Positions 24,636 through 36,600 of a stretch of 64,000 nt of DNA are shown here, piece after piece; position 1 is the stretch's first letter, and every line of letters starts with the position of its first letter. Source of the stretch: Oryzias latipes (taxonomy: Eukaryota > Chordata > Actinopteri > Beloniformes > Adrianichthyidae); assembly GCF_002234675.1 (NCBI RefSeq), contig NC_019866.2, positions 18,025,311-18,089,310 of the forward strand. Reading direction: 5' to 3'. The notes under the pieces were generated by a model. The model was not told where the DNA came from. It made no database searches and was given only the letters and a program-made list of their open reading frames with translations. Position numbers and translations under genes: made by a program.

Positions 24636-27600
24636 AGGCGTGCTTTAGAACACATTTCCTCATTAATGCTCAATGCTAAGGAGGCTAATTAAGCGTTGTC
24701 TATTATTTGAAGTCTAACTCAAATCAACCCTTAAAGTGTTTTAAATGCGTTTCCAGTGGTTTTTATTTATAATTGTCATTTTAAGCTCAAATCAAAAAAC
24801 CTGTCGTTTTCTAGGAGAGTTTCTGCAGAGCGACAGTAGTTCAATAAAAATTGGCCTCTGAGTTGTGGGTGGGACCATTAGAGCAGAACAACCCCGCCCC
24901 CCTTCTCATCACCAAATAACTGAGAGCACTCTGTTTACATGCTCTCCCCCTAGCTTACAGCCCCTCACAGCCCCAACCTAACATTACTGGTGCAATAAAA
25001 ATGGCGAGTAATATTGGAGATATCCAGCCATATAGTTTTAAGCCAGATGCCAGCTCAGACGACAAAGACGTACATGGATCTAGTCGTCTGCAAGTGGATG
25101 GATCAGAATTAACCTTTGACTAAAAAATACTCAGAAATTTAATTTTGAGCTTAATTTTCATTTTATACTGTATGTCTTCCATCAGAAAAATGCCACAAGA
25201 TTATGTAAAAAAACACTTAAAACACAGGTTTCATCGGGGTGCATCTTCAACACTTGAAGACTTGTGAAGCTAACCATTAAGCTGACCCATGGGGGGGTAG
25301 GGAGCTTAATTCAGGGCTACACAAACTTCTAAGGAGGTGCTAGATCAACAGGGAGCTTATTTCCAGCTGTCCTTTTGGGGGGGTGACATCACTACTGGGA
25401 ATCCCTCTACCAGCTGTCATCCGACTCTCCAAAACCATGAATGAAGCCTTCAGATCCGTAAAGTCTGAGAGTCAAGTTCTCTCGTTGTCACATTGGTTAA
25501 CAGGAGTGTTGCACATTGTTGTTGCAAAAGCGCATAGATATGCTCAGGAGCTGCAGATACTGGAGGCGTTGAGTCAAGATTAGAGTTAGTTCTTATGGTT
25601 TGTGTTTTCCTTCTTTTGCTGTCTCATTTAGATTTATCTTTTGCTGATGGCCACAGCTGAGGGACACCCACCCTTAAACGAACCTGAACAAAAAAATAGT
25701 TTTTTTTCTTTTTTGCCAAATAATTCAATTACTTTAAAGAAGCATTTAAAAAAATGTGGATATCTGTCCTTTAAATCTTTAAGGACTAAATATTTGCTTT
25801 GCTTTACACTCTGCTTTTTTGCACTTTCTCCTGGTTTGTAGTAGGTTGATGGCAAACAGATGCTCCCCAAACTCGTCCACCTCCATCTGATTGTGGTATG
25901 TGCTGTTATGGAGGCTAAAATGAAGGCAGAGAGAGTAACAACAGCCAGGAATGCCAACCTAATAAACCTGACGTTGGCCTCTAACGGATCCGGGCGTAAA
26001 AAGCAGCGAATGAGGAGAGATTTGGAATTTGGAGTAGACACTATCAGAGTGGAGTAGCGGAGGTGCTGGAGTTTGATTAATTAACACCATATTTTTGACA
26101 TTCTTTCTTTAAGTGAGAAAAGATGAGTGACTTACTTTAGAAATTTCTTACCAAACACTTTTGTGTACAAAAAAGGGAGGGTTAAGTGGATAAAAATAAG
26201 CTCACACACCCACCCCCGTAAAATCCTATTTTATTTGAATAAATTAGGAAACAGATTTGTTCAGGTAAGTAAAAATAATATTGGCCACTTACAGAACAAG
26301 TAAATGTGGTATTTAGGATTTTATGCTTTGTTAAAATTAGGGAGATCATTAAAAAAAAGCTTTTTTTTTAAATTCCACATTCCTGCTGCCTTATGTAAGC
26401 AGTGAGACTCACAGAGCTGCTTACACTTTGAGTGAGTGAGTTGTTAATGTTGTGTTATTTCATAGTATAAAAGCATCAGACTTAATAAATGCATGTTTTA
26501 TTTTTTATTTTTTATTTGGTCGTCTATGTTTATTAGCCTGTGAGGAGGCCTCCAGCGGTGGTTAGGAGCACATGCGTCATCTGCTGTTGGTAATTGCTGA
26601 GAGTTTTGTCACAATTCTGCGTTTTCCCTCCCTGTTTTCAGACCTTAGGTTTATAGTTCAGGAGTATAAGAAGAAACCAAAAGTTATTTGTGTTTCCCTT
26701 TTCAAAAACCCAGAGTTTGAGGGAAGGAAGGAGGAACTGTGAAGTGTTAAAACGTGTTTTCTGAGTTCTGAATTTCTTTAATGGGATCTTTAAAGCTATG
26801 GAGCACCTGGGGTGGAGTTCACAGGACTGCACAAAGACACCACCGCAGTCACACAGATCCTCTTCTTGCCTGGTCGGGTGAGAACACTTTATTAAATTTA
26901 TAATAATGGAGGGAGATTTCCTGTTCTTTTTTTTCTTTAAAGGTTGCTCGTCATTATTGCTCTGTTATTAGGGCTGTCTCCTGTCAGTGCTGGATGACAA
27001 CACGATTCACCGGTGGGAACTCGTTGCTGAGTCCACCAGAGAGGTGGGAGGGGTTAAGAAGGAGGGCGTGGTTTCCCTCCGTGAAGTGGACAGCTACTCT
27101 CTCCCAGGAAGACCTGGCATTGAGAGCAGCAGGTACCAGAAATGTGAAGTAACTCACCAGCATAACGTCTGTCCATCACTACCAATTGTACTCACCCACC
27201 CTTCTGTGATGCAGCGCCACCCGGGTGACTGTCCTCCTCTTGCTAAAGTCATGTGACCTGCTTTGCATGGGAACAGAAGGTGGCGGCGTTTACGTCCTGG
27301 AGTTGCCCCGCCTCTCGTTAAAGGAGAACCAGACGCTGCTGCAGGATCATGTCACTCAAAGGTGAGCTCAAACTGGCCTGATCTTACCATTTTTGATTTA
27401 TTTTCAAAGTGGTCTTAAAACTATAATTATGTTGTTTTTAGCCAAAATCCAAAAACCTGTGTGCTTTTCTAAAACATAGTTTGACCTCTTTTTCAAACCA
27501 CATTTTTTCATTTACTCCTGATTCACAACAATTTAAATAAAGAAGTACCCGGTACTCAAAAATTAAAATTGTAAGTTACATTTCCTTTATATATGTCTTT

Positions 27601-30600
27601 CATTGTCAGAAAAATGATACAAGAACATGATTAAAATACCCAAAACACAATTTTTATGAAAGTGGTTTGTTTTATTGGAACAGTGTTTTCTCACTGTCAG
27701 CAAACCAGAAGGTCCTCATGAAGTTCCAGTGCTGTATATCATGTTTTTATTGTGTTCTCTGTTACTGCTACTTTATTCTTATAAACATCCTGGTTGTTGT
27801 TATCAGTAGCAACCATATACATTTCTTTTTCCTTGTGTTTCTTTTTTAACCCACGTGACATTAAGGTCTACAAACTTAAAGGTTTTATTCTCTGTAGTCA
27901 CTTTATGGCTGAGCTTTGCAGCTTCCCAGACTGGGACTGTCATGAAGATGAAGGTGTTTTTTGTTGTTGTTGGACTGGTACTTCTGGTGAATTGCCTACA
28001 CTATGCATTTTTATTGTTTTAATTACATTAACAAATGACATTATTTACATCACTATAATCTTAAAGAATTTCCTTTGCAGAGAGTTTTAGCTGGATTTAA
28101 AGCACAACAAGGATCTGAGCAATTGAAGTAGAAGTAGAAAACGAAGAAGATGACGTGGCATTTCAGAGCTGAGCAAAAAGTCTATTTTTTTGTAATGATT
28201 CTTAAAGGTCTCCAATTTGGTGATGAATGAATCAAGTCTTATTGATCTCTAAAGCTTTTACTTCAGTAAAAGAACAAAGAATGGAGATGCGTGGTCGCCT
28301 TTAAAGACACAAACTTAAGTATGATTTTCAATACAATTTCAGCCTAAACAGTTGAGGAAAGACAACTTTATCGAAATAATCTGCCTAGTTTTTATTCGTT
28401 ATTTCAAATTTGTTTTAATAATTGTCAATGAAGGACACTTTGGTTTTAAACATTTGTTAAGAAGACTAAATACGCAGTTTTAGGGTCTTTCTACGGCAGA
28501 TAAAGTTGTATCCACAGAAAGCTGCATTGCTTTTTATTTCAGCTCATTTTCAAAACTTTATTTAAAACTCTTCGTTTGAACACTGACAGATGGTGGTTTA
28601 ATAGCCCTAAACAACTAGGAGCTCACATAGAAGTGCTAAAATAGTTGTAAAATAAAATGCATAACCAAAACTATTGTTTTTTTGCGACCATATAAGTTGT
28701 TGCTTGGTAACCATCAATCAATTTGAATCAATGTCATATAATCCTGATAAAGATAAAGTGCTGCATTTTCTCCATGTTTGGAAACTGGATGGGATTCTGT
28801 CATAATGATGCACACATTTGTAATGTTGCCTTATGGGAATTTAAGCTGCAGGACAAATGTTTTTGGCATGTTTGCTTCTCCTTGTTTAGGAAGGTTGGGG
28901 TTCACTGATGTCTTATTGATGGCTCTGATGAGACTCGTTTGATTCTGCGTTTCTGCCACAGAGCAGAGCTTCTGCATAGTGGAGCTTTGTGTCTCCTGCT
29001 AAAATGCGGGAAGTGTTTCAGCTGACCGTCTAGTGTGCCCTTTCAGAGGGACACGCATCCACAGAGACACTTCCAGGTTCATCTCCGGGACTCTGCAGCA
29101 GGATGCTGGATTCCCTAAAAATACTTTCAAGCACCGAGGCAGAGACAATGGAATGCTTTGTTGGGATTTTTTTTCTGTCTCTGTGCTTCCGGAGAGGATC
29201 TTCATCCATCACGGCATCAGCATATGTGTGTGTGTGTGTGTGTGTTTGTGTGTGTCAGAGATGTTTCTGCTTGATCTGCAGTAGTGTTCTGAAAAACCTC
29301 CACTCTGCAGTCTTGCTGCTCCTCTCCTGCTTAGCTGAGGGAATCCTCTGACATCTTGAGGGTGTGTTCCGCTCCACATTCCTCTCTTGTCTCAGAGGAA
29401 TGTCTTGCTTCTTGATTCCAGGAACTCTTCACCAATTTGATGTTAAACTTACTGCTGTTGCATGTGGAAGAAAAATATGTGCATCTCTGTCTGCCTTTCA
29501 GACAGTTTATTTTTGCTTTTGTCAAAATAAGATCTGGTAAAGATTAGATTTGGGAGCAATGTCAACCTCCCTGTCTTCTCACAGATGTTGTGTTAGATAT
29601 CGTCTTCTTAATTCCTTAACAGCTGTGTGTGTAGACCGTTATCTCACCTTGTCCTGGCCTAAAAAATAATTCAATTTTTCCTGGATTAGATCCATGCGTT
29701 ACTATATGTGAAGCTAAAGAAAAAAACACAGATTTTTTATTATTTTTTTTCATTCCCTTAGCCTGCCAGATGATTACAGATGTGGGAAATCCTTAGGGCC
29801 AGTCGAGTCTCTTCAGGAACACCCTCAGCAGGCAGGCAAGATTCTGATCGGCTACAGCCGCGGCTTGGTGGTCCTCTGGGACCTGAGTTCCCGTCACGCC
29901 GACCAGCTGTTCCTCGGAAAGCAGGTACTCCCTTTAGAAGAGAAAAAAAAGTGTTTAACCACTGACTTGATTTCACTTTGACCTTCTTCTGATGGCTGTG
30001 CATGTGAACCCGCTCTGCAGCAGCTGGAGAGCCTGGTCTGGGAGCGTTCTGGAAACTTATTTGTCAGTTCCCACAACGATGGGGGCTATTCGGTGTGGGC
30101 CGTTACAAACGGAAACATTTACAACCACCAGCCGGTGTCCTCTACTATTCCCTACGGTGAGAAACCCATCGAGCCGCTCAAAGATGAGCATAAATAATCA
30201 CGTTTCTATCCTGCTGCGGCTTTTTTGTTTGAGAAATTCATCTGAATGCAAAAGCTGAAGCTCTCAATATTGCAGACTATTACTCTTCTGTACCGTTGGC
30301 CCTCATAAACCTCAGGGTTGTGTACAACCCGCCCTTATTTTTGGGATTTTGACTCAAGACTGTTGATAAAAAATGTTTTTATCACCAAAAACATTATTCA
30401 AACTAGACCTGAGCTGTCCTTTCACTGTTGATTGTGGGGATTATCTTTAAAAAATAACTTCTGGCTTTATTTATTGCTTTTATTATATTCTGCTTGCTGT
30501 TTAGATTTAAGGGAAGTGACTTTTTTAAGTGAATTGTGACTCTAGACCTGCTATGACACAAACTGTAGTTAATGATCTGAACAATGGAGCATCAATAAGA

Positions 30601-33600
30601 AATATTTGTCTTTAAACTGAGCTTAATCTTCATTTTTGTACTCTTCTTTTTCTTAAGTCATTTGTGAGGATTGAATTATTGGGACTGGCACATTGTTGTG
30701 AATTCAAAGTACTTTTCTGTTTCAGGTCCTTTTCCCTGCAAAGCCATCACAAAGATCCTGTGGAGGACGACACAGTTGAGGTTTGTCATCTGATTTGGTT
30801 CTTTAATCAAAATGAGTGGTTGAAGTTCCACTCGGATGATCTTTTGATTGAATTTAAAAGCGTTCCAGTGATCTTTTATGATTATGCTGTTTTTAGCCAA
30901 AATCAAGAAACCTGTTTTGTTTTCTAGGACATAGTTTCTGCAGAGCGGCAGTAGTTCATTAGAAATTCACCTCTGAGTTGTGGATGGAACTTTGGGGGCG
31001 GAGAAAACCCACCCCCTCTCTTGTCAATCAAAACTGAGCTCTCTGTTTACACGCTCTCTTGCCAGCTTCTTCACAATTCCAACATAACAAGATTGTATAT
31101 GTGATGTAGAGCAATGTTCTGCATCACATATACAATCTTTTTCTAACAGCATTTTTTTTTTATTCACTACAATTTGAATAAAAAAAATAACATTTTGAGC
31201 TTAATTTCCTGTATATATGTCTTCCATCGTCAGGAAAAGGCCAGAAGAATGTTAATAACACCATTTTCACCAAAGTGGGTCTTTAAATAAACTTTGTCTG
31301 AGATTGTACCCATTATCCTCTGCTCTGAGAAACAGATTTGCTTAAGTTTACAAATATCTGGAATACAATTGGATCAGTTTGAATAGAAAAGACTGAATAC
31401 CTCTGCAAATAGGGTCCTCTGCTTCTCTCTAGTTCCCCGGTGATCTTATATAGTGGAGGAATGCCACGAGCCAGCTATGGAGACCGTCACTGTCTAACCA
31501 TCCAGCAGGACAAAGAGCATGTCACTCTGGACTTCACATCTCGAGTGATCGATTTCTTTACTGTCCACAACATGGACAACGACAAAGGTAAGAATCCAAG
31601 CAGATATAAATCCTTTCACTTTTATTCTGTTTTGGATCTTAAATGTCCTGCCTTCTGTCTTCCCGCCCTCAGAGTTTGACGACCCATCGGCTCTCGTTGT
31701 GCTTCTGGAGGAGGAGCTGGTTGTGATTGACCTGCTGACCCCCGGTTGGCCCTCGCTGCCCACTCCTTACCTCGCTCCCCTTCACTCGTCAGCTATCACG
31801 TGCTCCTGTCACGTCACAAACGTCTCCACCAAGCTGTGGGAGCGGCTGATCAACGCCGGCAAAGCACAACAGAGCCGGCGCCACACACACAGAGTGAGAA
31901 CAGCCAAAGGAACGTCTATCAGCCAAAGTCAGGATTAGTTTGTAAATCGGTTTAAACAGGTATTCAGTTTCCTCTTTACAATGCAAGAGGCTTAACATTT
32001 TTAAACACAGTATGGTTTGTGACCTTTCTGCTTCTATACATTCTTCTTATGTAAGTCAACTAACAAATCATTTATTTTTAGATAGAACTAGAATCCAAAA
32101 GAACTGCTTTCAATCCATGAACTGGTTGATCTGAGTTTCTCAGCTTCTTAAAATGAAGCCACATTAACGTGACCTGAGGGTTTGAATTTATAGCGCAGAT
32201 GTAAGTTGTCTGAATACTACCAAGTCTTTAAGCTTACGTCAACTGTTTGATTAGACACAGATTACACACAAACCGCTGCTACATTCATAAGTTCCATTCA
32301 ATTTTATTTATATAGCCCAAAATCACAGTTGTTTTGACGGGGTTGACACCAATAATTGTTCAAAAACATAAAATCAGTCATAAAATATGAACATTAGCTA
32401 ATTGCTAAACTAAACTAACTAAAACGTGTTATTCTTCTCCCAGCGTGGAGTGCGTCTGAAATGTTGACCTACTCTCCAAATTGCATCTCTCTGTGCTCTA
32501 GTAATATTCCTTGATGATCCCGACCAATAACAAAAACTTCTTAAAAAACAAAGCCATGTCCCAAGACGTTTCCCAGGAAGCCTTTTCTGAAGCCCTCAGG
32601 CCATTAAATTACACTCCAATACGCCTTGCCCTGATTGTCGGTCACAATCAGGGCAAGGCATCCTACTGCTTGAAACGCGAGGCCACCTCAAGTTTTTTAC
32701 AGAGTCTTGGGGACCTTACGTAGGACCAGAGGACCAAAGAGGACGACTGGAGATGTGGTACCAAGAGTTAGGAAACATAATTAGGGGCCTGCTCATTAAG
32801 AGCTCTACGAATCAAAACTAAAATTGTAAAATCAATCCTAAAATGGATAGAATGAAAAGCATTTAAAACTGATGAAATGAGCCCTTTTTACTGGTTCCTG
32901 TTAAAAGCTTTCAAGCAGCATTTAGTACCAACAGTTGAATTAATCAAAACAAGCAAAAAGAGAAATAACAGTAATCTAAACAATATTAGATACAAGCATG
33001 AATTACAATAATGCAAGTCATCTTTAGTTCCCAATTTACTTAGTTTAGACCTGTTAATTAGGTGATAAAAATGATTTTTGAAAGACATTAATTGGTCAAA
33101 TATTAGACCACGGTTTTTGATATCTACACAAGGTAGGCTTGCACAAGGAGCCCAGAGTGCCTAAGTGGTGTTTAGTAAAGAGGATGACCTCTGTGACGTA
33201 GGTTGATTAGAGATGATGGTAATTTTTTTTTCTTTTTGTTTTTTTCTCTCTGTATATTCAACTCTGTTTGGCTCAAATTAATTTATATGGTACTTTAAAA
33301 TTACAGCAGTCAAATAAGGCGCCATTCTTAAACGTTTAAAAGTAAAAGGTTAATACAATTGAAAGGGGGAAAAGAATATCGGTAAGTGCCATATTGGTTT
33401 TGAGAAGTTTTTCAAAATTGGCGAGTTAGTATGTTAGCCGAATAATAAATCCTGGGGATTCTATGATTCACTTTTCCCATGATTCCGTTAAAATCTCGAT
33501 TTTTGGGTCACAGTTTTGTTTCCGTTCGATATACGAGTTCTGTAAGACAAAACATTAAAAAAGTCAGTAAAATTATTTTTCACATTGCCTAATAAGCAAG

Positions 33601-36600
33601 TGACAATGAAGAGAAACGTTTCAATTGTTATGAAACAACATTAAATGTATTAACTTTAGCACAACACGTGTTTGACACTTTCATTATAAACTTGTGCAAA
33701 CGAATGCAGTAGAGAGGCAACAATTCACTTTTCCTACAATTTGGTTCAATGGCGTAAAAAGTAGGCTTCAAGAATTGCGGCATCCGTAGTAAATATTAGC
33801 CGAAAATTGGTTTAGTCGCACGTAAATTTCTCCTGCTGCTTATAAAATCCCTAATTTCTGTTTGTCTAGAAATGGCCAATATGTGGAGGGAAGAACCTGG
33901 CACCCCCACCCAGACAACAGGAGCTGCTGCTGACAGGGTTGGTCCGCACACACGCTCACTCATCTTAGCCGCTTAGACCCTACGTTTCTGTTCGAAATCA
34001 AATTTTTTTGAAGAAATTTGAAGCTCCAAAAGTAAAAAAGACTTTTTTCACACAAACATATTCGTCATTTGATGTGGTGATGGACTAGATTACAATTAAG
34101 TGCAGACGTTTGAGATCATTTTGTCAAATAGTTTAACCTCTGCTATTTTGAAAAAATCTTATTTATTTTTTTAAATTGAAAGTAGCACTGATCTATTAGA
34201 TGAGAAACCTCAAACATGAGACCTTTACCAAAATCAGATATTGAGGCAGATCTGCTGAGTCATGACTGGACAGTCCGGGGCTAAAATCTGCTTCTTGCAG
34301 GCACGAGGACGGCACTGTTCGTTTCTGGGACGCCTCAGGTGTTGCTCTGACTCCACTGTACAAACTCAGCACGGCCAACGTCTTCCACACAGACGGCGAC
34401 CCGATCGATGATCCCCACGACCCCTGCGATGACCCAGAAATGCAGCAGCAGCAGGAGGAGGAGGAGGAGGAGGAGTGGCCTCCCTTTAGGAAGGTAAACA
34501 GTCGAGTTCTCCTTCCGCAGTTCAGGCGTGTTTGACTCCCTGCTGGGATGAATCCTGAAACGCCTCAGACGGTTTTCATGTGTTTGAATCTCAAACAAGC
34601 CCACTTTATTGTTCTCATTATTTAAACTTGAAACTGAATAAACTGCCTTGTAATTCTCCTTTCATTTTTTTTTTTTACATGGAGAGTTTTTATTTTAAAG
34701 CAAGCCGATAAAGTCAGACCGAGCAAACTGGTTTCAGCAAAGACAAAGAAACGGAACCAAATGAATGATGTCCAGCAGATTTTTATGGCTTGTTTTCATA
34801 TTTCCTTCATCCTCCTCTTCACACTCGACGCTCCGCCTTACCCTCCTAACTCGCACATATACATGTTGTGTATCCTGTGGTAACAGAGCTGCGTGTTCAG
34901 GAATGTGGGATGAAGAGCCTTTCCCTTTTTTCTCAGCTGTAATGAAAACCAGATTTGTCAGCCTTTCTTTTTGTGTAGTGGTCACCAAGCACTTCTTCTT
35001 TTCATTTTGCAAAGTCGCGGTGGACTCTGCTGGAATTCCTGCTGTTTCCATGTGAGTGTAGGACAAGAGTGTTTGCTAAGGATTGAGGAAATATGGACAT
35101 TGTCCTGGTTTTTGGTCAATATAAGAGAAAAGCTGCTGTTCCTACAGCAAGATGACAGTTTTATGTGAAATAAAGTGTAACCAGCAGTTTTACTTTTTTT
35201 CATTAGAAAGCTTGAGTGTGTGACTCTCTGGGATCAACAGCGAGGGTCTTTAAACCAACTGTTTTTGTTTTTTCATCCAAAGGGACTCAAATAAAATCAA
35301 ATCATCCAAATACGGTAATTTTTGCAACCATTTAGAGAACTCCAAACTTTTAGGTAATGGAGCAAAATCATGATTGGTATGATCTCAAAGATCTCTAAAA
35401 TAGTTTAAAAAAAGTTTTGCTTGTGGACAGGAAAATCTCACAATATTTAGTCAGAGTCCCATTAGTTGTAAACACACCTGGGTGTATGAAAGTTGTTTTG
35501 ACCCATCCCTTGGGGCAGCAGTGAGCTGCTGACACAGCCGTGCTCGGGAACCATTTGGTTTAATCCCCACTCCAACCCCTTAATGCTGAGTGTCGAGACT
35601 TGAAAATAAAAAATGAGTTCACATTATTTATTTGACTTTGCCAAAGTGTTTCCCCCCCAGTCCTGTGAAACACCCAGCTCACAGTGAGGGCGGTGTAACC
35701 AGTAGCAGGTTTGTCATAACATGCACTTGATTTAATAAAAACGTGTGTTATGGTGCAGAAAAAGGGAAAAAGTTGTAACTTTGGGGAATTTTTGCGCTTC
35801 TTCAAGAAGGCAGCAGTGGATGTTGTTTTATTTTTTCCCCTAAGTACCAAAGTAGGAGTGACAACTTTTATTTTTAAAGCTGCTTCGCAGAGACTGGCTC
35901 CAGGAACTTTTCATGACATTAAATTTCTTCAAAACGTATTAAAAAATCAAGAACGTGTTGAGTGGCCAGACGTCTGCTGAAAAAAATGAAAATTATAATA
36001 GTTTACATAGTTTAATTCTGATACCCCCGACAGGTTTTATGGGTTTTCTCAAAAATCCGAATATTCTGGCCTCAAAGTGGGCGGGGCTTATTTGAAAGGT
36101 CTTTCATATGTTTACAGAAGATGAAGCTCTTTAGTACACAAATGAATCCTGGTGATTGAATATGTATAATTAATGAAATTGTCTTTAAAATAACACATTT
36201 GTGCTCGTTTGTTCCAGGTGGGCTGTTTTGACCCCTACAGTGACGACCCCCGCCTCGGCATTCAGAAGATTAGTCTGTGCAAATACAGCAACAAATTGGT
36301 GGTGGCTGGAACAGCTGGACAGGTAAACATCTGCATGTACAGTTATGAAATTGGTGTGTATAGAAGTATGTGGGCTTATGCCGTATGAGAGAAGGGAAAG
36401 AAATTCACTGTTGCTTCTTATAAACACTTATAAACTATTTCTTTATTTTACATGGAAGGATTTTCTGAATCTGGATGGATCTAAACTGTTTGTGCTTCGG
36501 TGGAATACAGATTCACCTGAGAGATGTTGCTTATTTGGTGTTTTGAATCCCTGCAGGTCATTGTTCTGGGTCTGAATGACGAGCGTTCGGACCACTTGGT

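Larger units (their letters stand above)
15403..26795 (+). other. llgl1 intron 2 (11.4 kb, probable U12-type intron)
   Basis: The 5' splice site reads GTATCCTT (15403-15410), the U12 GT-AG consensus. Near the 3' end TTCTTTAAT (26774-26782) matches the U12 branch motif TTCCTTRAY with one mismatch, its adenines 14-15 nt before the acceptor AG (26794-26795). The acceptor lacks a strong polypyrimidine tract, as U12 introns often do. The body holds repeat copies (15917-16505, 24730-25250), two related TIR elements (18460-19031, 23470-23700), a Tc1-like relic near 21084, GT and C-run microsatellites, and a GC-richer block at 19500-20700 of unknown role. Confidence 0.65.
27362..29761 (+). other. llgl1 intron 5 (2.4 kb)
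   Basis: It contains an internally deleted copy of the dispersed TIR repeat (27380-27670) and a GT microsatellite (about 29224-29257). I recognise no further exon or RNA gene. Confidence 0.55.

Noticed and set aside
25383..26057. Plus-strand open frames in llgl1 intron 2 (66 and 65 codons)
   Set aside because: No recognisable protein family and no paired splice sites linking them to llgl1 exons.
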